64,000 bases of DNA from Kineosporia corallincola (GTDB taxonomy: Bacteria; Actinomycetota; Actinomycetes; Actinomycetales; Kineosporiaceae): the NCBI RefSeq assembly GCF_018499875.1, contig NZ_JAHBAY010000003.1, positions 434,001 to 498,000 on the forward strand. Reading direction: 5' to 3'. Below, one piece after another: positions 49,538-60,714 of this stretch (positions are counted from its first letter, which is position 1; every line of letters begins with the position of its first letter). Both the position numbers and the translations under genes were made by a program. Below the pieces are notes generated by a model that did no database searches, had not been told where the DNA came from, and saw nothing but the letters and a program-made list of their open reading frames with translations.

Positions 49538-50611
49538 CTACCAGTACCCGCGCTCCGGTGGCGCCTGGCCGGCCCGGCGCAGCGACTTGTGCAGCACCCG
49601 GCGCCGGCGCACCTCGTCGTGACGCAGCCGGGCGTCACGACGTAGCTCCTGCCGGAACCCCTCGGCCACCAGCCGCCGGAACGAGTCCAGCCGGGAGGGC
49701 AGCAGCTCCCCTGTCCCGATCGCGGCGATCACCGCGCAGCCGGGCTCCACCGCATGGCCGCAGTCGGCGAACCGGCAGGCCGCGGCCAGCCGGGTGATGT
49801 CGGCGAACGTGTCGTCCAGCCCGGCCGCGGAGTTGATGCCGACGCTGCGCAGCCCGGGCCCGTCGATCACGTGGCCGCCGGCCACCGGGTGCAGCTCGCG
49901 GGTGACGGTGGTGTGCCGCCCCTTGCCGTCGCGGCGCAGCGCGTTCACCCGCATCACCGTGGCCCCGGTCAGCGCGTTCACCAGGCTGGACTTGCCGGCG
50001 CCGGACGGGCCGAGCAGCGCCACGGTGTGCCCGCCCGCGAACAGCGCCCGCACCGGCTCCAGCCCGTGCCCCAGCGACGACGAGACCGGCAGCACCGGGC
50101 AACCGCAGTCGGCCTCCAGCTCGGTCGCGATGCGCGCGGCCTCGGGCTCCAGGTCGGCCTTGGTCAGCACCACCACCGGCTCGGCACCGCTCGCCCGGGC
50201 CAGGGCGAGCAGGCGGGCGATCCGGTTGCGGTCCGGCTCGGGCAGCAACCCCTCGACCACGGCGACCACGTCGACGTTGGCCGCGAGCGTCTGCCGCCGG
50301 GCGCTGCCGTCGGCGTCGGCCCGGATGAGCACGGTGCGCCGGGGCTCGACCGCCTCGACGGTGACCCGGCCGTCCGGCCAGAAGCACAGCCGCACCCGGT
50401 CGCCGGTGGTGGGCGCGGCGTCGGGATCGGCGTGCACCACCCCGAGCAGGGATCCGCCCCAGCCGGCGCGCACGACGCCGGGACCGGTCACGGCCGGCCC
50501 CTCGTCGTCCCTGAGCAGTTCGACCGTGGCCACGCCCCGATCGACGCGGACCACCACTCCCAGTGGCAGCCTGTCACTGTTCGTACTGATGAATGGGCGT
50601 GCTGAAGTCAC
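49538..50611 (-). CDS. rsgA: ribosome small-subunit-dependent GTPase A
   Basis: A 357-residue circularly permuted GTPase that helps mature the 30S subunit. N-terminal OB-fold, then G-motifs in permuted order: G4 VVLTKAD, G5 LPVSSSLG, G1 LLGPSGAGKSSLVN, G2 region RHTTVTRELHP and G3 VIDGPGLR. The C-terminal zinc domain has CRFADCGHAVEPGCAV. All parts are intact. GTG 50611 with GAGAGG 8 bases before. A short reading frame with a strong ribosome site precedes it by 28 bases. Confidence 0.93.
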   Translation of the reverse strand: MTSARPFISTNSDRLPLGVVVRVDRGVATVELLRDDEGPAVTGPGVVRAGWGGSLLGVVHADPDAAPTTGDRVRLCFWPDGRVTVEAVEPRRTVLIRADADGSARRQTLAANVDVVAVVEGLLPEPDRNRIARLLALARASGAEPVVVLTKADLEPEAARIATELEADCGCPVLPVSSSLGHGLEPVRALFAGGHTVALLGPSGAGKSSLVNALTGATVMRVNALRRDGKGRHTTVTRELHPVAGGHVIDGPGLRSVGINSAAGLDDTFADITRLAAACRFADCGHAVEPGCAVIAAIGTGELLPSRLDSFRRLVAEGFRQELRRDARLRHDEVRRRRVLHKSLRRAGQAPPERGYW

Positions 50612-50639
50612 GGGTGGTACCTCTCGGATGAGCGCCCGG

Positions 50640-50720
50640 TCAGGCGGGCGCGGGAGGAGCGGACGGAGGGGTGCACGCGCGGATGTGCGCGGGACGTTCC
50701 TCCCGGACGGGCGTGGACAT
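50640..50720 (-). CDS. possible 26-codon leader peptide of rsgA
   Basis: ATG 50720 is preceded by GGGGAGGAGG at ideal spacing, the strongest ribosome site in the region. The 26-residue product begins MSTPVREERPAHIRACTPPS and ends in Pro/Ala; it stops 28 bases before the rsgA GTG. The 288-base region upstream of rsgA contains no other gene. Short frames with AHIRAC-like middles occur ahead of actinobacterial genes as translational leaders, but whether this one is used is unknown. Confidence 0.4.
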   Translation of the reverse strand: MSTPVREERPAHIRACTPPSAPPAPA

Positions 50721-50899
50721 CTCGACCTCCTCCCCTGCGCCGGTGGGCGCGCCGCTACGACTCCCGCGCCACGACCGGGCTCGCCGGTGTGGCGGACGGG
50801 ATCCCGGGGATCGCCCGGGACGTGATTCCACGGTAAGCACGGCCCCGCCCGATGTCGCCTGAATTTCCTGATCGGGCGACGGTGGGGCGGTGTGGGAGA

Positions 50900-52135
50900 T
50901 CAGAGCGGGCGCTCGTCGCGCCGGCGATCCATCTCGCGCTCCAGGTCACGCGTCAGGCCGGGCATCAGGTCACGCTCGACGTCCAGGTCCAGGTCGAGTG
51001 GTTCGGGTCGCGGGGCGAGCGGCGTCAAGGTCTCCGGCTGCCGCCCCTCGCCGGAACCACCGAACCTGCCGGAGCCACCGAACCCGCCGGGGCCGTCGAA
51101 CCCGTCGGGACCGGTGCGCCCCTCCGCGTCGTCCACCGGCGCCCGGCCGGGCTTGTCCAGGAGCCGCTCACGCACCCGGGCGCGGGCCTCGACCCGCTCC
51201 GGGGTGGGCCAGCGCTCGTCGATGGCGGCGTTCAGCGCGGCGCCGATCAGCACCGCGATGGCCAGGAAGTACAGCCAGATGAGGACGACGATGGGCGCCG
51301 CCAGCGGGCCGTAGATCGAGGTGCCCCCGACCGATTCGTTCAGCGTCCAGCGCAGCACGAAGCTGGCGACCACCCAGATGGTGAGGGCGAGCGCGGCGCC
51401 GGGCAGGTCGCGGTACCAGCGCGAGCGCACCGGCGTGGACAGGTGGTAGAGCGCGGTGATCCCGGTGATCGCGGCGAACGACACCACGGGCCAGTAGATC
51501 CAGTCCGAGCCGCCGATGTCCGCGAGCAGCTCGAACCCGGCCCCGCGCAGCACCTTGGACAGCCAGCTCGGCCCGATCAGGACGAGCGGGATGACGACGA
51601 TGCCGACCACCAGCGACAGGCAGTAGAGCGAGAACGACAGCACCCGGGCCCGGACGATGCCACGGATGCCGCCCAGGCCGTACATGATCGAGACGGTGTC
51701 GAGGTAGACGTTCAGCACGCGCGAGCCGGACCACAGCGACAGCACGAAACCGATCGAGACGATGTCGGCCCGCCCGGCCCCGACCACCTGGTCGAACGTG
51801 GGCAGGATGACCGAGCTGACGCTGTCGGCGGTGAGGAAGGTGAGGGTCAGCTCGCGCAGCCGCTGGCGCAGGTCGGCCACCGCCTCGGTGCCCATCAGGT
51901 CGCCGACGAAGCCGATGCTGCCGACCAGGCCGAGCACCAGCGGGGGCAGCGAGAGCAGGGCGAAGAAGCCGACCTCGGCGGCCAGGCCGGTGACCCGGTA
52001 GCGCAGGCAGATCCGGGTGGTCTCGGTGGCAAGCCACCAGAACAGGGCCAGGGCACGCCGGATCCGGGCCCAGGCCGACGGCCGGACGGCCCTCACCTGG
52101 GCCATCTGCCCGCTCGCGCCCGTCTCTGTGACCAC
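50900..52135 (-). CDS. YihY/BrkB family membrane protein (second copy)
   Basis: A ~411-residue protein with the six-span YihY/BrkB core: YRVTGLAAEVGFFALLSLPP, FVLSLWSGSRVLNVYLDTVS, VLSFSLYCLSLVVGIVVIPL and IVVLIWLYFLAIAVLIGAAL (adjacent segments). The C-terminal ~110 residues are acidic, with a GFDGPGGFGGSGRFGGSG repeat. GTG 52135 has GGTGA at proper spacing; ATG 52105 is an alternative. It is divergent from the AidB-like gene by 160 bases. Confidence 0.87.
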   Translation of the reverse strand: MVTETGASGQMAQVRAVRPSAWARIRRALALFWWLATETTRICLRYRVTGLAAEVGFFALLSLPPLVLGLVGSIGFVGDLMGTEAVADLRQRLRELTLTFLTADSVSSVILPTFDQVVGAGRADIVSIGFVLSLWSGSRVLNVYLDTVSIMYGLGGIRGIVRARVLSFSLYCLSLVVGIVVIPLVLIGPSWLSKVLRGAGFELLADIGGSDWIYWPVVSFAAITGITALYHLSTPVRSRWYRDLPGAALALTIWVVASFVLRWTLNESVGGTSIYGPLAAPIVVLIWLYFLAIAVLIGAALNAAIDERWPTPERVEARARVRERLLDKPGRAPVDDAEGRTGPDGFDGPGGFGGSGRFGGSGEGRQPETLTPLAPRPEPLDLDLDVERDLMPGLTRDLEREMDRRRDERPL

Positions 52136-52294
52136 GCCGGTCACCGTACAGACGTTTGTGCCCCTACTCGTAACGGAAGGGACGAAGGTGAGCTCGGGAG
52201 GGTGATGAGCGACACGCCGCCTGAGAGCCGGCTGAGCGCCGCGACGCGCCGTGCGGGCACCTGGTGACCGGCTTGTCGGTATCCGGCGGTGGCG

Positions 52295-53986
52295 ATGGGT
52301 ACGGTGACGTTCGTGGCCGATTCCGACGACGCGCTGAACCTGGTGCCCGCGCCGGTCGACCGCGACGTCTTCTCCGAGGACCAGGTGCTGGTCGAGGCGG
52401 TCGAGCGGCACGAGGGCAAGGCCCACCTGGCCCGGCTGCGCGACCTGGGCCGGCTGGCCGGGGCGCCGCGCTCGGTCGGCTGGGCCGATGCCGTCGACCG
52501 GTTCCCGCCCACCCTGCGCACCCATGACCCGTTCGGGCGGCGGGTCGACGAGGTCGACTACCACCCGGCCTGGCACCGCCTGATGCAGTCGGGCGTGCGT
52601 ACCGGGCTGACGGCCGCTGCCTGGGACCCGGCCGCGCCCCTGGCCGCGCACACCGGCCGGGCCGCCGCGATGATCGTCTGGTCGCAGGTCGAGGGCGGGC
52701 ACCTGTCGGCGCTGAGCACCAGCTACGCGGCCATCCCGTCGCTGCGCACCGACCCGGCGCTGGACGCGGTCTGGCGGCCCCGGCTGGCGGCCCGTTCGTA
52801 CGACTCGGCGGTGCGTGCCCCCGGCGAGAAGCTCGGCTGCCTGGCCGGTCTGGCGGTGACCGAGCGGCAGGGCGGCTCCGACCTGCGCAGCGGCACCACG
52901 GTGGCGGCTCCGCAGCCCGACCTGACCGGCAACGGCCCGGTCGAGGGTGAGCACATCTACCGGCTCACCGGGCAGAAGTGGTTCGTCTCGTCACCGATGA
53001 GCGACGTGTTCCTGGTGCTGGCGACGGCGCCGGGCGGGCTCACGGCCTTCGTCGTCCCCCGGGTTCTGACCGACGGCACCCGCAACACCTGGCGCCTGCT
53101 GCGGCTGAAGAACGCGGTGGGTACCCGCTCCAACCTGCCGGCCGAGGTCGAGCTGGACGGCACCTGGGGCGCGCGGCTGGGCGAGGAGGGCAAGGGCCTG
53201 CGCACGATGACCGGCATGCTCACCGCCACCCGGCTGGACTCGGTGCTGCGCTCGGCCGGGCAGATGCGCCAGGCGGTCGCCCGGGCGGTGCACCACTGCC
53301 GGCACCGCGAGACGTTCGGCTCGCCGCTGACCGACAAGCCACTCATGCAGAACGTGCTGGCCGACCTGGCGCTGGAGAGCGAGGCCGCGACCGTGCTGGC
53401 CATGCGGCTGGCGGCGGCGGTGGACGCCGGGGAGACCGAGCTGCTGCGCGCGGCGGTCCCGGTGGCCAAGTTCTGGGTGTGCAAGCGCGCCACCGGGGTG
53501 GTGGCCGAGGCCCTGGAGTGCCTGGGCGGCAACGGCTACGTGGAGGAGCACGGCCTGGCCCGGGTGTTCCGTGACTCGCTGGTCGGGCCGCTGTGGGAGG
53601 GGCCGGGCAACATCAGCGCCCTGGACGTGCTGCGGGCGATGGCGATGCAGCCGCGCTCGATGGAGGTGCTGCTGGCCGAGATCGACCGGGGACGCGGCTC
53701 GGACCCGCGGCTGGACCGGGCGATGGACGAGGTGGCCGGCTTCCTGATGGCGGCCTCCCGGGAGGCCCGCCGCGACCCGGCGGCGGTGGAGGCCGGGGCC
53801 CGCTGGATGGTGGAGCGCCTCGGTGTCGTACTCCAGGCGTCCCTGCTCGTGCGGCACGCCCCCGAACCGGTCGCCTCCACGTTCCTCACCACGCGGGTGG
53901 CCGGGGCCGGTGGCGTGCTCTACGGCACGCTGCCGGTGGGCCGCAAGGCCACCCGGCTGATCGTCGAGCGCTCACTTCCCGCATAA
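52295..53986 (+). CDS. aidB: AidB-like acyl-CoA dehydrogenase
   Basis: A 563-residue flavoprotein. AidB hallmarks are present: LAVTERQGGSDLRSGTTVA (FAD-binding), GQKWFVSSPMSDVFLV, HCRHRETFGSPLTDKPLMQN and WEGPGNISALDVLRAM; the last, in place of a catalytic Glu loop of ordinary fatty-acid enzymes, is typical of AidB. E. coli AidB is an alkylation-response protein with weak isovaleryl-CoA dehydrogenase activity that binds DNA; whether DNA binding holds here is unknown. ATG 52295 follows a GTG two codons earlier; both are plausible. Confidence 0.9.
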   Translation: MGTVTFVADSDDALNLVPAPVDRDVFSEDQVLVEAVERHEGKAHLARLRDLGRLAGAPRSVGWADAVDRFPPTLRTHDPFGRRVDEVDYHPAWHRLMQSGVRTGLTAAAWDPAAPLAAHTGRAAAMIVWSQVEGGHLSALSTSYAAIPSLRTDPALDAVWRPRLAARSYDSAVRAPGEKLGCLAGLAVTERQGGSDLRSGTTVAAPQPDLTGNGPVEGEHIYRLTGQKWFVSSPMSDVFLVLATAPGGLTAFVVPRVLTDGTRNTWRLLRLKNAVGTRSNLPAEVELDGTWGARLGEEGKGLRTMTGMLTATRLDSVLRSAGQMRQAVARAVHHCRHRETFGSPLTDKPLMQNVLADLALESEAATVLAMRLAAAVDAGETELLRAAVPVAKFWVCKRATGVVAEALECLGGNGYVEEHGLARVFRDSLVGPLWEGPGNISALDVLRAMAMQPRSMEVLLAEIDRGRGSDPRLDRAMDEVAGFLMAASREARRDPAAVEAGARWMVERLGVVLQASLLVRHAPEPVASTFLTTRVAGAGGVLYGTLPVGRKATRLIVERSLPA

Positions 53987-54218
53987 CCGTCTCGACGGAG
54001 GGTGATCCGGGCTCACCTATGCTGTGACCCCCGCCATTCACGACCCGTCCGGGGAACGGACATATGGTCTCAACCGGCGCGTCGTCGGCCCCTCGCCCGG
54101 CACCCGGGCCCGCGAGCCGCAACAATGCACGTGTTTCCGGCGCGTCCCGCGACGCTGCGTGGCCCGCCGGTCGCACAACCATGCCAGTTGAAGCAGCAGA
54201 CGCAGATTCGGGACGTTC

Positions 54219-56525
<2,307 letters not shown>

Positions 56526-56533
56526 AATACCAG

Positions 56534-58942
56534 GTGCCATCGGGGAACTCACCCATCTCGACCTACCGTTTCCAGATTCGCGACTCGTTCGGGTTCGAGG
56601 ACGCCGGCGCCCGCGCCGGTTACCTCGCCCGGCTCGGCGTGAGTCACGCCTACCTGTCGCCGATCCTGCGGGCCACGCCCGGCTCCGCGCACGGGTACGA
56701 CGTGGTCAGCCACGCCGAACTGTCCCAGGACGCCGGTGGCCGGCCGGCTTTCGACGCCATGGTCACCGCGCTGCGGGCGGCCGGGATCGCCGCGATCGCC
56801 GACGTCGTGCCCAACCACATGGCCACCCCCACCCCGGCCCGGCTCAACGAGCAGTACTGGTCGCTGCTGCGCTCCGGCCCGGAGTCGGAGTACGCGTCGT
56901 GGTTCGACGTGAACTGGGAGCCCGGCCGGATCATCGTGCCGGTGCTCGGTGACCGGCTGCCGAAGGTGCTCGCCGCCGGCGAGATCTCGGTGGACGACGG
57001 CGTTCTGCGCTACTACGACCACGAGTTCCCGATCCGGCCCGGCACCGAGAACCTGCCGCTGGAGGAGCTTCTCGCCCGGCAGTGGTACCGCCTGGCGTTC
57101 TGGCGCACCTCCGACGAGGAGCTGAACTACCGCCGGTTCTTCGACGTGACCACGCTGATCGCGGTGCGGGTGGAGGACCGCGCGGTGTTCGACGCCACGC
57201 ACGCCCTGATCGCCGAGCTGGTGAGGAACGGCTCGCTGGAGGGTCTTCGGATCGACCACCCGGACGGCCTGGCCGACCCCCGGGGCTACCTGCGCGACCT
57301 GGCCACGGCCACCGACGGCACCTGGGTGGTGGTGGAGAAGATCCTGGAGGGCGAGGAGACGCTGCCCACCGACTGGCCGTGTGCCGGCACCACCGGCTAC
57401 GACGCGCTGAACCGGATCGGCGGCCTGTTCGTCGACCCGGCGGGCGCCGCCCCGCTGACCGATCTGCTGACCGGCTTCACCGGCGACCGGCGCACGCTGG
57501 AGGAGATCGTCGAGGCGTCGAAGCGGCAGATCATCGACACCAGCCTGAACACCGAGGTGCGCCGGCTGGTCGACCTGCTGGCCGGGATCCGCGACGCCGA
57601 GCCGGCTTTCGCCGACTTCACCCGGCGCGGCCTGCACTCGGCGGTGGTCGAGCTGCTGGTGGCGATGGACCGCTACCGGGCCTACGTGGTGCCGGGCGAA
57701 GCCGCCCCCGCCGAGGCCGTCGAGACCCTGGAGCGGGCTCACGCGGTGGCCGCCGACCGGATCGCGCCGGAGTTCCGGCCCGCGCTGGACCTGGCGAAAG
57801 ACCTTCTGCTCGACGGCGTGGCGGCCGGTGACGACCCGGTGCGGGCCGAGCTGGTCACCCGGTTCCAGCAGACCTGCGGGCCGGTGATGGCCAAGGGCAT
57901 CGAGGACACCACGTTCTACCGCTACCACCGGCTGCTCTCGCTGAACGAGGTGGGCGGCGAGCCGGGGCATTTCGGGGTGTCCGCCGACGAGTTCCACGCC
58001 TTCGCCGGACGGCTGGCCCGGGACTGGCCGCTCACCATGACCACGCTCTCGACGCACGACACCAAACGCTCGGAGGACGCCCGGGCCCGGCTGGCCCCGA
58101 TCAGCGAGGTGCCGGCGGAGTGGGCCGCGGCGGTCGGGCACTGGCACGAGCTGGCGGCGAAGTACCACTCCCCCGACGCGTCCACCGAGTACCTGCTCTG
58201 GCAGACACTTCTCGCGGTGCCGGACATCGACGCCGAGCGGCTCACCGCCTACCTGTCCAAGGCCACCCGCGAGGCCAAGCAGCTCACCACCTGGACCAGC
58301 CCGAACACGGCGTTCGACGAGGCGGTCGAGTCGTTCGCCCGGGCCGTGCTGGCCGACGCCGGGATCACCGGCTCGGTGCGGGAGTTCGGCGACCGGATCG
58401 CCCCGGCGGTGCGGGCGACGGTGCTCGGGCAGAAGCTCGTGCAGCTCACCATGCCCGGCGTACCCGACGTGTACCAGGGCACGGAGATCGTCGATGCGTC
58501 GTTGGTCGACCCGGACAACCGGCGTCCCGTGGACTACGCCCTCCGCGAGCGGCTGCTCACCACGGTCGAGTCCGGATCGCTGAGCAGCCTTGCGCCGCAC
58601 GAACTTCTGGACGGCGAGAAGTTGCTGATCACCCAGGCCGCGTTGCACCTGCGGCGGGGGCACCCGGACTGGTTCACCGGTGGTGGGTACGGCGCCGTGC
58701 CCACCTCGTCGGAGCACGCCGTGGCCTTCGGGCGCGGTGCCGGTGACGAGGTCAGCGTGATCACCGTGGCCACCCGCCTGCCGCTCACCCTCCAGGAACA
58801 GGGCGGCTGGGGCGAGGCCGTGGTGGTGCTGCCGGAGGGCAACTGGCTGGACGCCCTGACCGGGGAGTTCGTGCAGGGCGGCCCGGTGAAGCTGGCCACC
58901 CTGCTGGACCGCTACCCGGTGGCGCTGCTCACCCGTCGCTGA
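56534..58942 (+). CDS. treY: malto-oligosyltrehalose synthase
   Basis: An 802-residue GH13 enzyme that turns the reducing-end alpha-1,4 bond of a maltodextrin into alpha,alpha-1,1, giving maltooligosyltrehalose. Signatures: ISTYRFQIRDSFGFEDA, GSAHGYDVVSHAELSQDAGG (regions of the active site), GIAAIADVVPNHMAT, LRIDHPDGLADPRGYL (nucleophile Asp), WVVVEKILEGEETLP (acid Glu) and STHDTKRSEDARARL. GTG 56534 is preferred because AAGGTGA is 8-14 bases upstream; GTG 56522, overlapping the glgX stop as GTGA, would add four residues. Same operon as glgX. Confidence 0.95.
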   Translation: MPSGNSPISTYRFQIRDSFGFEDAGARAGYLARLGVSHAYLSPILRATPGSAHGYDVVSHAELSQDAGGRPAFDAMVTALRAAGIAAIADVVPNHMATPTPARLNEQYWSLLRSGPESEYASWFDVNWEPGRIIVPVLGDRLPKVLAAGEISVDDGVLRYYDHEFPIRPGTENLPLEELLARQWYRLAFWRTSDEELNYRRFFDVTTLIAVRVEDRAVFDATHALIAELVRNGSLEGLRIDHPDGLADPRGYLRDLATATDGTWVVVEKILEGEETLPTDWPCAGTTGYDALNRIGGLFVDPAGAAPLTDLLTGFTGDRRTLEEIVEASKRQIIDTSLNTEVRRLVDLLAGIRDAEPAFADFTRRGLHSAVVELLVAMDRYRAYVVPGEAAPAEAVETLERAHAVAADRIAPEFRPALDLAKDLLLDGVAAGDDPVRAELVTRFQQTCGPVMAKGIEDTTFYRYHRLLSLNEVGGEPGHFGVSADEFHAFAGRLARDWPLTMTTLSTHDTKRSEDARARLAPISEVPAEWAAAVGHWHELAAKYHSPDASTEYLLWQTLLAVPDIDAERLTAYLSKATREAKQLTTWTSPNTAFDEAVESFARAVLADAGITGSVREFGDRIAPAVRATVLGQKLVQLTMPGVPDVYQGTEIVDASLVDPDNRRPVDYALRERLLTTVESGSLSSLAPHELLDGEKLLITQAALHLRRGHPDWFTGGGYGAVPTSSEHAVAFGRGAGDEVSVITVATRLPLTLQEQGGWGEAVVVLPEGNWLDALTGEFVQGGPVKLATLLDRYPVALLTRR

Positions 58943-58948
58943 TCCTGA

Positions 58949-58978
58949 CTCCGGCCCCCTCCGCCGAGGGGGCCGGAG
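58949..58978. terminator. bidirectional terminator between treY and the PPK2 gene
   Basis: CTCCGGCCCCCT and AGGGGGCCGGAG form a perfect 12-bp stem with a 6-base loop, beginning 7 bases after the treY stop and ending just before the PPK2 stop on the other strand. Confidence 0.87.
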
Positions 58979-58979
58979 C

Positions 58980-59873
58980 TCAGCGGGTCCGGGTGGCCAG
59001 CAGGGCCGCCAGCCGGGCCCGTTCCCGGTCCACGTCGAAACCCGCTGCGGGCCACTGCGGATCGACCTGCGCGAGGGCACCGATCAGCAGGCTCTGCACG
59101 GCCCAGCGGGCGTACCACTTCTTGTCGGCGGGCACCACGTACCAGGGCGCGGACGACGTGGAGCAGCGGGTCAGGGCGGCCTGGTATGCCTCCTGGTAGC
59201 CGTCCCAGAACGCGTGCTCGTCCAGGTCGGACGTGGCATATTTCCAGTACTTGTCCGGGCGGTACAGCCGCTTCTCCAGCCGGCGCAGCTGCTCGGCCGG
59301 CGAGATGTGCAGCATCACCTTGACCATGGTGGTGCCCTGCCCGGCCAGCTCGGCCTCGAAGGCGTTGATCGCGTCGTAGCGCTGCTCCCACTCGGCGCGG
59401 GGCACCAGGTCGTGAACGCGCACGATCAGCACGTCCTCGTAGTGCGACCGGTCGAACACGCCGATCAGGCCCGGGCCGGGCACCCGGGGCCGCACCCGCC
59501 AGAGGAAGTCGTGGGCCAGTTCCTGCGCGGTGGGCGCCTTGAACGCGGTGTGCCGCACGCCCTGCGGGTCGACGGAGCCGACCACGTGCCGCACGATGCC
59601 GCCCTTGCCGGAGGTGTCCATGCCCTGGATCACGAGCAGCAGCCGATCGTTGCCGGCGCCGGTGAAACCCGCTGCGAAAAGCCGCTCCTGGAGCCCAAAC
59701 AGGGTCTGGGCCCCGGCCGCCAGGGCCGTCTCACCGGCGGCCCGGCCGGCCAGGAACCCCGGTGTGGCCGAGGTTTCCACGGTCGCCAGGTCGAACCCCG
59801 GCCCCACCCGCAGCATCTCGGCCAGGCGCCGGGGGTTCGCGGGCTCCTCGTCGTCCGTACGCTTCTTCGCCAT
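58980..59873 (-). CDS. polyphosphate kinase 2 family protein
   Basis: A 297-residue P-loop phosphotransferase that exchanges phosphate between polyphosphate and nucleotides. Walker A LVIQGMDTSGKGGIVRHV, lid-side GVRHTAFKAPT and Walker B-like GVFDRSHYEDVL match PPK2; single-domain length and sequence type fit the class that phosphorylates NMP or NDP with polyP, though the preferred nucleotide is not clear. ATG 59873 is set by GAGAGG 11-16 bases upstream; ATG 59882 is too close to that site. The SDR gene ends 14 bases upstream on the same strand, so the two form an operon facing against treXY and treZ. Confidence 0.9.
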   Translation of the reverse strand: MAKKRTDDEEPANPRRLAEMLRVGPGFDLATVETSATPGFLAGRAAGETALAAGAQTLFGLQERLFAAGFTGAGNDRLLLVIQGMDTSGKGGIVRHVVGSVDPQGVRHTAFKAPTAQELAHDFLWRVRPRVPGPGLIGVFDRSHYEDVLIVRVHDLVPRAEWEQRYDAINAFEAELAGQGTTMVKVMLHISPAEQLRRLEKRLYRPDKYWKYATSDLDEHAFWDGYQEAYQAALTRCSTSSAPWYVVPADKKWYARWAVQSLLIGALAQVDPQWPAAGFDVDRERARLAALLATRTR

Positions 59874-59887
59874 CGTGGCCATGCCTC

Positions 59888-60652
59888 TCAGGTGCGGGAA
59901 CGGCCGCCGAGCGCGGCGGCGACCGTGCGGGTGAGCCGGCGCGGCATCAGCCGGGACGCCGTCACCAGGGCCTTGTAACGCAGGCTCGGGATCGAGACCA
60001 CGGCGTCGCGGTGCAGGTCTGCCAGACCCTGGTCGACCACGTACTCCGCGTTCAGCCAGAGCGCCTCCGGCGCCCAGGTCATGTCGATGCCGGCCCGGGC
60101 GTGGAACTCGGTGTGCACGAAGCCGGGGCACAGGGCCAGCACCCGCACGCCGGTGCCGCGCAGCCCGTTGGACAGGCCCTCGCTGAGCGCGATCACGTAG
60201 GCCTTACTGGCGGTGTAGGTGGATCCCCGGCCGGGGGTCAGCCCGGCCACGCTGGCCACGTTGATCACCCCGCCCGCGCCGCGCCGCTTCATGCCGGGCA
60301 GGGCGGCGTGGGTGAGCTCGACGACGGCGGTGACGTTCAGCTCCAGCTGGTGGTGCAGCCGGGCGAAGTCGGTGGCCCAGAACTCGCCCTGGCCCCCGAT
60401 ACCCGCGTTGTTGACGAGCAGGTCGACGGGGCGCGACTCGTCGGCGACCCGCTCCACCACGGCCCGGCGCTGGTCGGGCACGCCGAGGTCGGCGACGATC
60501 ACCTCCGCGTCGTTTCCCAGTTCTTCGCGCAGCGCGGCGAGCCGTGCGGCGTCGCGGGCCACGAGTACGAGGTGGTAGCCGTCCTTGGCGAGCCGCCGCG
60601 CGAACGCGGTGCCGAGGCCGGCGGTGGGACCGGTGATCAGGGCGGTGGGCAT
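59888..60652 (-). CDS. SDR family NAD(P)-dependent oxidoreductase
   Basis: A 254-residue short-chain dehydrogenase: ALITGPTAGLGTAFARRLA (G-x-x-x-G-x-G), LVARDAARL after strand 2, DLLVNNAGIGGQG, catalytic block INVASVAGLTPG with Ser and YTASKAYVIALSEGL with Tyr-x-x-x-Lys. The C-terminal basic stretch (SRLMPRRLTRTVAAALGG) is typical of DltE/KR-like lipid-active members. Substrate unknown. ATG 60652. First gene of the SDR-PPK2 pair; divergent from treZ by 62 bases, so the promoters face each other. Confidence 0.88.
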   Translation of the reverse strand: MPTALITGPTAGLGTAFARRLAKDGYHLVLVARDAARLAALREELGNDAEVIVADLGVPDQRRAVVERVADESRPVDLLVNNAGIGGQGEFWATDFARLHHQLELNVTAVVELTHAALPGMKRRGAGGVINVASVAGLTPGRGSTYTASKAYVIALSEGLSNGLRGTGVRVLALCPGFVHTEFHARAGIDMTWAPEALWLNAEYVVDQGLADLHRDAVVSIPSLRYKALVTASRLMPRRLTRTVAAALGGRSRT

Positions 60653-60714
60653 GCCGTCACGGTACCGGTCCGCCCCGGCGGGTGGAGGGACCGAAATTCT
60701 GCCAGGCTGACCCC

